Source: 2-02-FULL-48-14 sp964356195 (lineage in GTDB: Bacteria; Patescibacteriota; Gracilibacteria; UBA1369; 2-02-FULL-48-14). Taken from it: a DNA stretch of 64,000 bases. The translations under genes were made by a program, and so were the position numbers. Below the pieces are notes generated by a model. The model was not told the origin of the DNA. It saw nothing but the letters and a program-made list of their open reading frames with translations, and ran no database searches. The stretch lies in the NCBI GenBank assembly GCA_964356195.1, contig CAYHGP010000001.1, positions 77,826 to 141,825 of the forward strand. The letters are read 5' to 3'. Positions 14,849 through 24,523 of this stretch are shown piece after piece; positions within the stretch are counted from its first letter, which is position 1, and the number at the start of each line of letters is the position of its first letter.

Positions 14849-17080
14849 ATGGCCGCCAAAAATCTTGTTATTGTAGAGTCTCCGGGAAAAATCAAAACGA
14901 TCTCCAAGTATTTGGGGGGCGATTATGTCGTAATGGCTTCTATGGGCCACGTGCGGGATTTGCCGAAGAGTAAAATGGGAATCGACACCAAGCACAATTT
15001 TGAACCGCAGTACCTCATCCCCAAAGAGAAGGCGAAAGTCATTGCCGGGCTCAAAGCGAAGATCAAGAAAGATACCGTCGTCTATATTGCTACCGATGAA
15101 GATCGCGAAGGGGAAGCTATTGGATGGCATTTGGTGGAAGCCTTGAATTTGCAAAATCAAAAAGGTTTGAAGCGAATTGTGTTTCATGAAATTACGAAAC
15201 CTGCCATTGAGTCCGCCTTGGCACATCCGCGTGATATCGATAAACATTTGGTGGATGCGCAGCAAGCACGACGTATTTTGGATCGTTTAGTGGGTTATGA
15301 GCTTTCGCCTCTTTTGTGGAAGAAAATTAAATACGGACTTTCTGCCGGACGCGTGCAGAGTGTGGCCGTGCGACTCGTTGTTGATCGTGAACGTGAAATT
15401 CAGGCGTTTAAACCGGAAGAGTACTGGAGCATTACCGCACAGATGACTCCTGAGAAAGGCAAAGAAGTCTTTGAGGCGAAATTGCAAAAATTCAAAGGTG
15501 AGAATTTTAAAATTGTGAATCAAGAGGGAAGTGACATGGCTATGAAAGCGCTGGAAGGAGCCACTTATACGGTGACTTCTGTTGAGAAAAAAGAGGCTCG
15601 TCGAAACCCGGCGGCGCCATTCACCACTTCGACTTTGCAACAAGAGGCCGCGCGCAAACTTGGATTTTCCGTGAAGAAAACCATGATGGTGGCTCAGCAT
15701 CTTTACGAGGGTGTGGAGCTCGACACCGGGCATGAAGGTCTCATCACTTATATGCGTACCGATTCCGTGACCCTTTCCGAAACTGCTCTAAAGCAAGCGC
15801 AGGAAGTGATAATGAAACTTTTTGGAAAAGAATTTGGACTGAATGAACCGCGTGTCTTCAAAGGAAAGAAGGGTGCGCAAGAAGCGCATGAGGCCGTTCG
15901 TCCTTCGGACCTCTCTCGTGAGCCGGAAAAAATTGCGAAGTATCTTGAAAAAGATGAACTCAAACTCTACGAACTCATTTGGAAACGAACCTTGGCCTGC
16001 CAAATGGCGCCCGCTATTTTGGACCAAGTGGGCGTGGATATTGAAGCGAAAGGCTATGGTTTCCGTGCCACGGGGCAAACCATCCGTTTTGCCGGATTCA
16101 TGCAAGTGTATAGGGAAGGGAAAGATGAAATGGAAGAAGATGATGATGGAGAAAACATTCTCCCCGTGCTCACCGAAGGCGAAAAACCTCAGCTCAAGGA
16201 ATTACTCCCCGAACAGCATTTTACGAAACCACCGGCTCGTTATACGGAAGCCAGTTTGGTAAAAAAACTCGAATCGGAAGGTATTGGGCGTCCCTCCACT
16301 TACGCGCCCACCATCTCCACCATTTTGACCCGCGGTTATATTGAAAAAGATGCGAAGCAACTTGTGCCCACGGAAATTGGAACGGTGGTGAATGACTTTT
16401 TGGTTGAACATTTCCCTCAAGTTTTGGATTATCAGTTCACCGTCCACATGGAAGAAATGCTCGATGGAGTGGAAGAAGGGGAGGAAACGTGGCAGCAAGA
16501 AATCCGCGATTTCTATGAGCCCTTTCATAAATTGGTGGAGGAGAAAAGTGAGAACATCAAAAAAGAAGATATCGTAATCGGAACGACCGATGAAATTTGT
16601 GATTTGTGCGGAAGTCCCATGATGGTGAAACTCGGACGTTATGGAAAGTTTCTTTCCTGTACGAATTTCCCAACGTGTAAAAACGCAAAGCCTCTTGATG
16701 AGAAAACAGGAAAAGTGGACGAAGTGAAAGAGAAAGAAACCGAGGAGTTGGAGAAAAAATTTAGCGGCAAAAAATGTCCCAAGTGCGGCAAAGCCATGGA
16801 AGTGAAGACCGGTCGTTTCGGTCAATACTTGGCGTGTACCGATTATCCTAAGTGTAAATCTACGGAAACTATTTTAAAGGTCATTGGGGTGAAATGTCCG
16901 GAGTGCAAAAAAGGTGAGCTTGTGGAACGTCACACTAAAAAAGGAGGCAAGGCGTTTTATGGATGTAATCAGTATCCTAAGTGCAAGTTTGCTGTGTGGG
17001 AAAAGCCTACGTCGAGTGAACACGCGGAAGAGCTTCATGAGAAACAAGTAGAAAAGAAAGAAAAAAAGGAAAAAGAGTAG
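14849..17080 (+). CDS. topA: DNA topoisomerase I
   Basis: This 743-residue type IA topoisomerase relaxes negative supercoils. The TOPRIM domain shows IVESPGKIKTI at the N-terminus and ATDEDREGEAIGWH (about residue 80). The catalytic Tyr lies in TYMRTDSV (about residue 300). Three C-terminal Cys4 zinc ribbons start at about residues 585 (CDLCGSP), 643 (CPKCGK) and 682 (CPECKK). I start at the ATG at 14849 because the family N-terminus begins there and a promoter occupies the in-frame sequence upstream. The C-terminus ends in a Lys/Glu-rich tail. Confidence 0.95.
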   Translation: MAAKNLVIVESPGKIKTISKYLGGDYVVMASMGHVRDLPKSKMGIDTKHNFEPQYLIPKEKAKVIAGLKAKIKKDTVVYIATDEDREGEAIGWHLVEALNLQNQKGLKRIVFHEITKPAIESALAHPRDIDKHLVDAQQARRILDRLVGYELSPLLWKKIKYGLSAGRVQSVAVRLVVDREREIQAFKPEEYWSITAQMTPEKGKEVFEAKLQKFKGENFKIVNQEGSDMAMKALEGATYTVTSVEKKEARRNPAAPFTTSTLQQEAARKLGFSVKKTMMVAQHLYEGVELDTGHEGLITYMRTDSVTLSETALKQAQEVIMKLFGKEFGLNEPRVFKGKKGAQEAHEAVRPSDLSREPEKIAKYLEKDELKLYELIWKRTLACQMAPAILDQVGVDIEAKGYGFRATGQTIRFAGFMQVYREGKDEMEEDDDGENILPVLTEGEKPQLKELLPEQHFTKPPARYTEASLVKKLESEGIGRPSTYAPTISTILTRGYIEKDAKQLVPTEIGTVVNDFLVEHFPQVLDYQFTVHMEEMLDGVEEGEETWQQEIRDFYEPFHKLVEEKSENIKKEDIVIGTTDEICDLCGSPMMVKLGRYGKFLSCTNFPTCKNAKPLDEKTGKVDEVKEKETEELEKKFSGKKCPKCGKAMEVKTGRFGQYLACTDYPKCKSTETILKVIGVKCPECKKGELVERHTKKGGKAFYGCNQYPKCKFAVWEKPTSSEHAEELHEKQVEKKEKKEKE

Positions 17081-17100
17081 AAAGCACGCGGCGCTTTTGC

Positions 17101-17106
17101 TAAACT
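17101..17106 (+). promoter_or_regulatory. -10 box of the large secreted-protein gene
   Basis: Extended -10 TGC-TAAACT lies 21 nt before the ATG at 17128. No clear -35 is present. The same TGC-TAnnnT form recurs at 37707, 44828, 49648 and 57443. Confidence 0.4.
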
Positions 17107-17127
17107 GGTGGCACTTCACCCACGTCC

Positions 17128-19875
17128 ATGAAAAAACTCATGTTTCTTGTTCTCGTTTTACCTCTTTTGCTAGCGCCTTTTTCGGGTGCCGCCTCGGCCT
17201 TTACGATGACTGGAGATACGCCCTACGTTGAAGGAGGAGATGGATTTATGTCCGGAGATGATTGTGGGTTTGTGATGGGAACGGCAAGTTCTTATTCCAG
17301 TCTTCGGGGTTCCACTACAGTGGCTTTTACGTCCGTGGAACCTGATCGAGATCAAGGGTGTATTGATGCAAGTGGTTACGCTTACTCGTCTTCGTCCCGC
17401 GAATCCTACGCTAATTTTACGGCGGGAACGCCCATTTCCACTACGGTCACCATGGACATGGATTGGAGTACTACCGCTGCTAATAATGTTGTGGTGGACC
17501 AAAGCACGGGGTACTGGGGTGGCTACGCTAGAATTTTGGATTCAAGCATTACTCCCGCCTCCTCCCGTCTCGTGTCGTTTGATTGGACCTGTGCCCCGAG
17601 CAGCTCTTGCTATGGGCTCGATACCGGGAAATACCATGTGACTACCAATCTCAGTACCGGTGCCGTTACGGGTTACGCTTGGAGCGATTACTATGGCTTC
17701 ATTTCTTTCAACAGTTTGACGGAGGAATTGGCGCCTCGACAAATTGAGACGGTCATTACTATTTTGGACTCGGATGGTAACGAGCCCGATACGGTGGACT
17801 ACACCAATGCACCTTTAGCCGACGGCTATGATTACTGGCGTGTCCGTGTTCAATTTTTCAATCGTGTGACCGGCCTGCCTTTGCCGGAAAGTGACATCAC
17901 CAGTTTGTACCTCGATGTAGCTCAGACCGCCGACACCAATGTTTTCTTGAACCAAGTGGAGAAGGATGGGGATGCTATTGATGAGACTCCGGAAAATGTC
18001 TACCTTGGGTGTACGGGTGTAACCGATTATTGTTTGCAAACGGAGGACGATGGATCGGACAGTTTCAATACTTATATTTTCTCGGGCTCACCCACGTCGA
18101 ATGTGTTGGCGGACTATTCGGATACTCCAGGCGTGTTTTATTCCGACCGTGACGGATGCCGATGGATTTATGAAGATCAGTGGAGTGAAGTGGATGGAAG
18201 GGGGGCTCAACCTAAGTGTGAGCTTGGGACTGGCTCTTATATGGTCAAGGCCGACTATTTCTACGCACGTCAAGATGCCTTCAATAAGTATGAAATCGAC
18301 TACATCACGCTTCGTGTGAGCTTCGCCGACACCTCTACCTCCGGACCTCAAGATTTGGAAATGTATACCTGGGATGACAGTGCGACCGGAGGGTCTGCAT
18401 TTTCCGCCGGTAGTTCAGCCTCCGGTACTTACTATGGGTATTGGCCCGCTTCCGGCTTTACCGACTTGAGTTTCCGTCCTCGCTACCAAATCACCAAGTT
18501 TGTGGGCTACTACGATGAGGGAGAACACACAGATATCACGGAGGACCCTGTTAAGGTGATGAGCTTACGAACGGAGGCGACTCTTTACGATACTTCGGAA
18601 GAATACCAAGGAACTTATGGTGGGAACGATCGACCCGGGTTTACGGTGACCTACCAGTTGGATGCTGAAACGACCGGTGATGCCGGAGCCACCACGAATA
18701 CTTACTTGCTCATAGATACTGATACTCCTCCCAATGATCCTAGTTCCCAGGACGTTGAGGAGACTCACCGTGAAAACTCCATAGCCACGGATTACACCAA
18801 CACCACTTACTCCAGAGACTATGCCATGGGGTACGGGCAAAAAGCTTCTTACCTGGCTACGTGTGGAGGTTTAGTGTCCTGTGTCACTCCGACCAACGTT
18901 TTGAGTTCTCCCACCGCGGAGCAGTGGGTGTGTGATGCTGCCGGCGATAAACGCAACAACGATGATTCCTGTTACTACACCGACTACCTTCCTCGTGTTG
19001 ATCGCCATGTAGAGCCTCAAGACATGCTTGTGATTGGAGCCATCAACTCCGTGATTGACGCTACCGATCTTTTGGACGAAAACTACGTCTCTGCCTTGGG
19101 TACTGGAAGCCTCAACTCACGCAATTTAATGTATGCACAGTTGGCGCGCTATACTTTGGGTCAAACGGCGGGGTCGGGCACTTTGGATTCCGATATGGAG
19201 CCCACGGGAGATATTATTTCTCTTATGAACGGCCGACTTTTGTTTGCGGAGGGAGATGTGACGATTGATGGATCTTCTGCGTTCAGCAACAAAACTTTGG
19301 CGGTGAAGGGGGGTGATGTGTTTATTGATGGTGATATCACCGGTGGACAGCTGGGAATCTTTGTGGTGAAGAGCGGAGGCGTCGGAGGAGATGTTCACCT
19401 CGCGCCTTCGGTAAACAACGTTCATGCCAATATCTTTATTGACGGCAGTTTGTTCAGCTACGACGGAGTTTCTGCTCCTACCGGAGACTATCCCACTTGG
19501 TATAATGCCGGAGTGCGCCTGGAAACGCTCTTGAATCAGTTCTACTTGAATGGATCTTTTGTCGGACGCAATGGTGTGAATACCGCAGATGATGACACTC
19601 TAAGCTCTTGGGACAAAGGGGACGGAACAACAACCACGGTTTATGAAGAAGCACAGGAACATGACCTCAACTTCTTGCGTCAGTACCGTCGTTGCTATGA
19701 ACTGGAGACGGATGGAACTTTAAGTACCACCGAGATGGACTGTGGTGAAGGAGAAGTGCTGTCGGAGTATCGCGATGAAACCACGGGGCTTCCGGTCTAT
19801 AATTCCTTCATTCTTGAATTCAGCCCGACAAGTGACTTACCGCTCTTCAATATGGAGTCCGGACTGTTCCGCTAG
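17128..19875 (+). CDS. Large secreted surface protein of unknown function
   Basis: The 915-residue protein has a signal peptide (MKKLMFLVLVLPLLLAPFSG, cleavage probably after ASA at about residue 24). The mature chain is rich in Ser, Thr, Gly, Asp and aromatic residues and has scattered Cys pairs, as in exported adhesin-like proteins. Around residues 700-790 short strand repeats (GDVTIDGSS, GGDVFIDGDITGG, ANIFIDGSLF) suggest a bactofilin-like or beta-helical stretch. No SLH, LPXTG or membrane anchor is visible, so the attachment is unclear. It ends tail-to-tail with a minus-strand gene, sharing CTAG. Confidence 0.75.
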   Translation: MKKLMFLVLVLPLLLAPFSGAASAFTMTGDTPYVEGGDGFMSGDDCGFVMGTASSYSSLRGSTTVAFTSVEPDRDQGCIDASGYAYSSSSRESYANFTAGTPISTTVTMDMDWSTTAANNVVVDQSTGYWGGYARILDSSITPASSRLVSFDWTCAPSSSCYGLDTGKYHVTTNLSTGAVTGYAWSDYYGFISFNSLTEELAPRQIETVITILDSDGNEPDTVDYTNAPLADGYDYWRVRVQFFNRVTGLPLPESDITSLYLDVAQTADTNVFLNQVEKDGDAIDETPENVYLGCTGVTDYCLQTEDDGSDSFNTYIFSGSPTSNVLADYSDTPGVFYSDRDGCRWIYEDQWSEVDGRGAQPKCELGTGSYMVKADYFYARQDAFNKYEIDYITLRVSFADTSTSGPQDLEMYTWDDSATGGSAFSAGSSASGTYYGYWPASGFTDLSFRPRYQITKFVGYYDEGEHTDITEDPVKVMSLRTEATLYDTSEEYQGTYGGNDRPGFTVTYQLDAETTGDAGATTNTYLLIDTDTPPNDPSSQDVEETHRENSIATDYTNTTYSRDYAMGYGQKASYLATCGGLVSCVTPTNVLSSPTAEQWVCDAAGDKRNNDDSCYYTDYLPRVDRHVEPQDMLVIGAINSVIDATDLLDENYVSALGTGSLNSRNLMYAQLARYTLGQTAGSGTLDSDMEPTGDIISLMNGRLLFAEGDVTIDGSSAFSNKTLAVKGGDVFIDGDITGGQLGIFVVKSGGVGGDVHLAPSVNNVHANIFIDGSLFSYDGVSAPTGDYPTWYNAGVRLETLLNQFYLNGSFVGRNGVNTADDDTLSSWDKGDGTTTTVYEEAQEHDLNFLRQYRRCYELETDGTLSTTEMDCGEGEVLSEYRDETTGLPVYNSFILEFSPTSDLPLFNMESGLFR

Positions 19876-20072
19876 TTGAAAAGAATGAGCCCGTAGGCTA
19901 CATAGCACAATACGAAAAGAAAGGTGCTCATGCCGACGAAGAAAACTGTTAAATACACGGTTCGTTTGCTGAGGTAGCGGAAACGCGCGGCGTGGCGAAC
20001 CGTGATGCTGGCGTAAAATAAATACACGAGGGTGAATACGCCGAGAATGATTCCAATGATGAGAGGGAGCAT
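19872..20072 (-). CDS. Small two-helix membrane protein
   Basis: This 66-residue protein has two hydrophobic segments (about residues 2-22 and 41-63) joined by a basic loop (RHAARFRYLSKR). I start at the ATG at 20072 (MLPLIIG), 4 nt after the phosphomannomutase stop, rather than farther upstream inside that gene. It is probably co-transcribed with the mutase. Not recognised. Confidence 0.6.
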   Translation of the reverse strand: MLPLIIGIILGVFTLVYLFYASITVRHAARFRYLSKRTVYLTVFFVGMSTFLFVLCYVAYGLILFN

Positions 20073-20076
20073 GGCT

Positions 20077-21492
20077 CTATTTAAACTCAGTTGCCCACCA
20101 AACGTCAATTTCCGGGTACTTTTCAAGCTCCTCAAGCATGAGTTTTACAATTTCTTTGAGCCGTGTTTCGTTGAGGGCTTCAAAGCGCAGAGTGAGGTTG
20201 GGGGAGGTGTTGCTGCAGCGCACGGCGCCCCAAGAATTGGCGTCGAAATTCACGCGCACGCCGTCGAGAGTGATGCAGTCGTATTTTTTTGACATATCCT
20301 CGGTGATTTGTTTAACAATGGCGAATTTTTTGTCGTCGGGGCAGGGGGATTTGAATTCGGGGGTGGCCACGGTGACAGGAAGTCCTTTGAAGAGCTGTGA
20401 AAAGCCTTCGGTGCTTTCGGAGAGAATTTGGAGAAGTTTTGCGGCCCCGAGGAAGGCGTCGTCGAAGCCGTAATAATTTTCGCCAAAAAAGAGGTGTCCG
20501 CTTATTTCTCCGCCGAGGGGTGAGCCGAGATCCTGCATTTGTTTTTCAATGAAGGAGTGGCCGGTTTTGGTCATCACGGGTTCTCCGCCGTGCGCTTTGA
20601 TGTCGTCGATGAGGACCTGTGAAACTTTGACGTCGAAGACAATTTTGGAGCCCGGCATTCGTTTGAGAAGGTCGCGGGCGACAAGCAGTAGGAGCAGGTC
20701 TGCGGCGTAGTGTTTGCCGTTTTCGTCGACAACGCCCACGCGGTCCCCATCGCCGTCAAAACCAATTCCGAGGTCCGCTTTTTCTTCTTTTACTTTTGCA
20801 ATGAGGCTCAACATATTTTCCAGTTCTTCGGGGTTCGCTTCATGATTCGGAAAGTTTCCATCGGGTTCCGTGAACAGCGGCGTCACTGTGCAACCCAGGG
20901 CTTCCAAAAAAGGTTTAACAAAAGGTCCGGTGGCTCCGTTTCCACTGTCCACCACCACTTTGAGTGGGCGCTTCAATCGGACAATTGAGGTGAGTTTTTC
21001 GAGGTAGGCCGGAAAGGCATCGAGCTTTTCGAGTTTACCCATGGGTTTTTCTTCAATGCCGCCGGCCTCAATAATCTTTAAAACTTCTTGGAGTTCATCT
21101 CCGCAAATAGAGTGCGCCGCTTTGCCCACGAGCTTTACGCCATTGTATTCCTTGGGGTTGTGGCTTGCGGTAATGGACGCGCCGCCGTCGAAACCGAACT
21201 TGCAGACGGCAAAGTAGAGCAGGGGTGTAAAAACCATGCCAATGACGGTGACGTCGCAACCGGTGCTGCGGAGGCCGTCAATAAAGGCATCGGAGAGCTC
21301 CGGGTTGCTGATGCGGCAGTCGTAGGCCACTACAATGTTTTTCCCGAAATGTTTTTGAAAATACACGCCCGAGCCCTGACCGATTTGGCGGATGGTTTCA
21401 GGAGTGAGATCCGGCGTGGTGCTCACGGGCTTGTGTGCAATTCCACGAATATCGTAGGCGCGGAAGATGTTTGCAGGGGGGAGGTTTGCCAT
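20077..21492 (-). CDS. manB: Phosphomannomutase/phosphoglucomutase
   Basis: The 471-residue alpha-D-phosphohexomutase interconverts the 1- and 6-phosphates of mannose or glucose and supplies sugar nucleotides for surface glycans. It shows the N-terminal FRAYDIRG, the phosphoserine loop TASHNPKEYNGVKL, the Mg2+ site GFDGDGDRVGVVD, the sugar-specificity loop GGEISGH, and a C-terminal phosphate-binding domain (VRCSNTSPNLTLR). An extended -10 (TGG-TAGAAT) sits 10 nt before the ATG. The glycosyltransferases at 34-36 kb are likely downstream users (inference). Confidence 0.92.
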   Translation of the reverse strand: MANLPPANIFRAYDIRGIAHKPVSTTPDLTPETIRQIGQGSGVYFQKHFGKNIVVAYDCRISNPELSDAFIDGLRSTGCDVTVIGMVFTPLLYFAVCKFGFDGGASITASHNPKEYNGVKLVGKAAHSICGDELQEVLKIIEAGGIEEKPMGKLEKLDAFPAYLEKLTSIVRLKRPLKVVVDSGNGATGPFVKPFLEALGCTVTPLFTEPDGNFPNHEANPEELENMLSLIAKVKEEKADLGIGFDGDGDRVGVVDENGKHYAADLLLLLVARDLLKRMPGSKIVFDVKVSQVLIDDIKAHGGEPVMTKTGHSFIEKQMQDLGSPLGGEISGHLFFGENYYGFDDAFLGAAKLLQILSESTEGFSQLFKGLPVTVATPEFKSPCPDDKKFAIVKQITEDMSKKYDCITLDGVRVNFDANSWGAVRCSNTSPNLTLRFEALNETRLKEIVKLMLEELEKYPEIDVWWATEFK

Positions 21493-21542
21493 AGCTGCCG
21501 CGATTCTACCAGAACCTCCTGGAAAAATCTTTCAAAAAATGG

Positions 21543-21548
21543 TATAAT
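21543..21548 (+). promoter_or_regulatory. Extended -10 of the M23 peptidase gene
   Basis: TGG-TATAAT, a perfect -10 with the TGn extension, lies 19 nt before the ATG at 21568. The -35 region is not consensus, as is usual for extended -10 promoters. Confidence 0.6.
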
Positions 21549-21567
21549 CATGAGATTAAAATAGCTT

Positions 21568-22917
21568 ATGGGCGCAAAAATGAGTCCCGGGTTCCTCACT
21601 GAAGACGATGTTGCTGCTCCAACAGCTGTGCCTGTGGAGGCTGCTAAACCTGTGGAAGTGGATGCAGAAGCGTCTGCCGCAGCGCTGGCTGCTGCTCACA
21701 AAGCTGCAGAAACGAAAGAAACGAAAGTGGGTACGGTTGAAGCGACGTCTGAGTTACAACGCGATCTTGTTAGTGCAGATGTAGAGGCCGGATTAGGGGT
21801 AGAAGCTCCGCCGACAGAGGAAGATGCTCAAAAATCTCCTTATCAAGCCGGTATGGAAGCCCTTGTGTTTGAATTTAAGATTGAAGATACCGGGGATCCC
21901 GCAGAAAACTTTGTAAAAGCCCTAGAGGCCTTGGCTAAAAAACTAGAACCTGAGTTGAAGATTCCGGTTCCTGTAATGGTGGCTATGGCAGGCATGGAGT
22001 CCTCTTATAGCGACGAAACGGGTCCGGTTAATCCTGAAGCATTCTTGAGAAATTTTGCGATTGTTATTGCAAAGCCTGAATATGCAGAGGCGCTTAAGCA
22101 TAAGGATGATCCGAGAGCCTTTTTGACGGCTCTGGTGGAGGCTGGGTATGCAGGGCTAATGGATACTCCTGAAAAAGTGAAGGCTTATGTGGATGCTGCC
22201 GAGGCAAGTATTAAACCGTATGGACTCGACTTTGGGAACCTTACCGTTCCTGAAGCACCAAAATCGTGGTGGGCAAGTATCATCGCCGGACTTGGTTCCA
22301 CAAAGGATGGAGTTTTCGCTTTTCTCAAAACGATAAAAGATACTGTTTTTGGATGGTTTGGATGGGGAAAGAAAAAAACAGAAGATGCGGCTCAAGCGGT
22401 GGGTGAAGTGGCTGGAGCAGCGGTGGCGAAGGCGAAAGAAAAAATCTATGAACTTTTGGATATGATTGACCCGGATGCTCCTCTTTTTACCTTCCCTAAA
22501 GGGGTTACCCCTCAGGTCACTTCGGACCGAGGCATGCGCACTTTGGATGGCGTCACTCGTCCTCATGAAGGTGTGGACATTGGAGGTCTGCCTGAGGGGA
22601 CGCCTATTATTGCCACGAAAGGTCTTGTGGGGGCAACTATCGATCATAAGGGTTTTGATGCCGATGGAGCCGGAAACTTGGTGGACATTCGTTTGAAGAA
22701 TGGAGATATGGGAAAGTGGTTCCATTTGCAAGTGGCCAGCACTCTTGAAGAACCGATCCAAGAAGGAAGTGTTATTGGTTACGTGGGACATACGGGGCAT
22801 TCTAAAGGGGACCATCTTCACTTTGAACTTTGGAAAAATGGCGAGAATACGAATCCCGATTCGCAGCTTTCACAAAATTTCCGCGGTCATGGAGGACCTG
22901 AAGGTCAGATTGCCTAG
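21568..22917 (+). CDS. M23-family metallopeptidase domain protein without an obvious signal peptide
   Basis: The 449-residue protein has an Ala/Glu/Val-rich disordered N-terminus (about 1-90), a helical middle with VMVAMAGMESSYSDE (about 135-149), a hydrophobic/Trp-rich stretch (WWASIIAGLG, FGWFGWGKKK) and a C-terminal LytM/M23 domain. The zinc and catalytic motifs are RPHEGVDIGG (H-x3-D) and GDHLHFELW (HxH). M23 enzymes cut peptidoglycan crosslinks. No Sec signal is visible, so export could use the Trp-rich hydrophobic segment or another route. It could also be a prophage-type lysin, but no phage genes are nearby. Confidence 0.8.
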   Translation: MGAKMSPGFLTEDDVAAPTAVPVEAAKPVEVDAEASAAALAAAHKAAETKETKVGTVEATSELQRDLVSADVEAGLGVEAPPTEEDAQKSPYQAGMEALVFEFKIEDTGDPAENFVKALEALAKKLEPELKIPVPVMVAMAGMESSYSDETGPVNPEAFLRNFAIVIAKPEYAEALKHKDDPRAFLTALVEAGYAGLMDTPEKVKAYVDAAEASIKPYGLDFGNLTVPEAPKSWWASIIAGLGSTKDGVFAFLKTIKDTVFGWFGWGKKKTEDAAQAVGEVAGAAVAKAKEKIYELLDMIDPDAPLFTFPKGVTPQVTSDRGMRTLDGVTRPHEGVDIGGLPEGTPIIATKGLVGATIDHKGFDADGAGNLVDIRLKNGDMGKWFHLQVASTLEEPIQEGSVIGYVGHTGHSKGDHLHFELWKNGENTNPDSQLSQNFRGHGGPEGQIA

Positions 22918-23711
22918 CTTAAACTCTCCGCTTCCGCTTTCTGGGCTTTTTTAATAGATTCGGTGACACGGCCTACGTGAACCACGGGAATTTTTGTGGA
23001 GCTTTCATGAACGAGGCGCACGAGCTTGTGAATAAGAAGAGCGTCCATTCCTTTCTCAATCATGGTGTCGGGGTCCACTTTGTCTTCCAATTGACGAAGG
23101 ATGTCGTCGATTTTAGTCCAAGGGGCGCCTAGGTCTTCCTCGTCAGTTTGTTTGAACTTGAGATTGCGGGAGAAAGGAGCGTCCAGAAGTTCTGCGGGAA
23201 GGCCGATGGTGCGGGCGAGTTCCACGACGTCGGTTTTGTAAAGATCACCGAGGACGTGGAGGCTGCCGATGAAGGCACCGTTGATCTGGCCCAGGCCGAG
23301 TTGTAAATCACTCTTGTTCGCAGTGCCCAGAATGATACTGTTGGTGGCTTCGGAGCAGTGTTCCAGCACAAGGGCGCGCATTTTTGCTTTCAAATTTTCG
23401 TTGGCGGCTTCGGTTTGAGTCCAGGGGACGAAATGAAAATCCACTAAGAAATTATTGATGGGCTGGTACTGTACTTCACAGTCAAAATATTCGGCGAGCA
23501 TTTTGGCGCGTTCGATGTCTTCATAAGGAGTCAGGCCCATCTCTGGCATCACGACGGCGGTCACATTCTTGGCTCCGAAAGCACGAACGGCAATGCACAG
23601 CACCACGGCGCTATCGAGGCCGCCGGAAAGTCCTACAACGGCACGGTCCGCTTGGCGGGCTTTTGCAAAACTGTGAAGTTCCTGAATGAGCGTTGAATAA
23701 ATGATATGCAT
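22914..23711 (-). CDS. nadE: NH3-dependent NAD+ synthetase
   Basis: This 265-residue enzyme amidates nicotinic acid adenine dinucleotide to NAD+. It has the PP-loop VGLSGGLDSAVV (about 28-39) and GTANKSDLQLG, both family signatures. It lacks the nitrilase-type glutaminase domain, so it should use free ammonia. I start at the ATG at 23711 (MHIIYS) because the in-frame sequence upstream runs into smpB. The gap to smpB is 22 nt, so the two are probably one operon. It ends tail-to-tail with the M23 gene at CTAG. Confidence 0.93.
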   Translation of the reverse strand: MHIIYSTLIQELHSFAKARQADRAVVGLSGGLDSAVVLCIAVRAFGAKNVTAVVMPEMGLTPYEDIERAKMLAEYFDCEVQYQPINNFLVDFHFVPWTQTEAANENLKAKMRALVLEHCSEATNSIILGTANKSDLQLGLGQINGAFIGSLHVLGDLYKTDVVELARTIGLPAELLDAPFSRNLKFKQTDEEDLGAPWTKIDDILRQLEDKVDPDTMIEKGMDALLIHKLVRLVHESSTKIPVVHVGRVTESIKKAQKAEAESLS

Positions 23712-23733
23712 GGTGTGAAGGGAAAAGGGGAAA

Positions 23734-24180
23734 TCAGTAGTCCTTGAGTGCGCTTTGGATTCGGCGGGCGGAGTCCTTTTTGCGAAGGTCTTCGCGTTTG
23801 TCGTACAGCTTCTTTCCTCGGGCGAGGGCAAACTCGATTTTGATTCTGCCGTTTTCCTGGCCGCATTCAAGCGGAATCACAGTAACACCCGCGGTATTTA
23901 GCGCACTAGTGATTTTTAGAATTTCCGCTTTGCGCACAAGGAGTTTTCGTGGTCTTTCGGGCTCATAGTGGTCTACCGTGGCTTTTCTATAAAGAGGGAT
24001 ATGGAAATGATCCAAATAGAGTTCTCCGCCACGCGAAGCGATAAAAGCGCCTGTGAAATGGCCGCCTTCGAATTTTAGGGCTTTTACTTCATGCCCCAAA
24101 AGGACAATACCGGCCGTAAAGCGCTCCAGGATCTCATAATCGTGAAAGGCCTTTTTGTTTTTAACGAGTGTTTTTTGCAT
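23734..24180 (-). CDS. smpB: SsrA-binding protein
   Basis: The 148-residue protein partners tmRNA in trans-translation. Signatures are NKKAFHDYEILERFTAG, GHEVKALKFEGGHF, the FIASRGGELYLDHFHIP strand and the basic C-terminal tail KLYDKREDLRKKDSAR. The ATG at 24180 (MQKTLVK) is set by a promoter placing the -10 box 6 nt upstream. tmRNA itself was not found in the window. Confidence 0.95.
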   Translation of the reverse strand: MQKTLVKNKKAFHDYEILERFTAGIVLLGHEVKALKFEGGHFTGAFIASRGGELYLDHFHIPLYRKATVDHYEPERPRKLLVRKAEILKITSALNTAGVTVIPLECGQENGRIKIEFALARGKKLYDKREDLRKKDSARRIQSALKDY

Positions 24181-24186
24181 GGTTAC

Positions 24187-24216
24187 AGCATAGAAGACTA
24201 TTATAAAAGCCGTCAA
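24187..24216 (-). promoter_or_regulatory. smpB promoter
   Basis: On the minus strand TTGACG (24216-24211), 18 nt, TATGCT (24192-24187), then 6 nt to the ATG. The transcript is probably leaderless. Confidence 0.6.
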
Positions 24217-24306
24217 TTTTAAGTTTTTAGCAATGCCAATCTGTTTACAGGTTTATGAAACCCGACTAGGCTGATTGCAGCTTTTTATTCTTTAATTATT
24301 TTGCTT

Positions 24307-24489
24307 ATGAAAAGCTTCATGAAAATGTCTCTCGCAAGTTTTGGTATCCTCGCTCTCATGCTCGCAGGATGCAGCACCGCTACTGATACTGATGTAGATG
24401 GTGATGTAGACGTAGATGCTGTTCCAACCGTTGATACGACGGACACAGCACCAACCGTTGATACAACGACCGACACCCCTTCTGAGTAA
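24307..24489 (+). CDS. Small Asp/Thr-rich lipoprotein
   Basis: The 60-residue protein has a signal peptide ending in the classic lipobox LAGC (residues 19-22). The rest is a low-complexity acidic tail with two copies of PTVDTTDT-like repeats. It should be a short lipid-anchored surface peptide. I start at the ATG at 24307; a TTG six bases upstream is in frame but less likely. A strong hairpin terminator follows 35 nt after the stop. Function unknown. Confidence 0.65.
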   Translation: MKSFMKMSLASFGILALMLAGCSTATDTDVDGDVDVDAVPTVDTTDTAPTVDTTTDTPSE

Positions 24490-24523
24490 TCTTCCCTCAA
24501 ATCTTTAAGTTCGCTTAGAGTCT

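Noticed and set aside
24400..24480. Short direct repeats that might suggest a CRISPR-like array.
   Set aside because: They are in-frame Asp/Thr codon repeats of a small lipoprotein; there are no spacers or cas genes.
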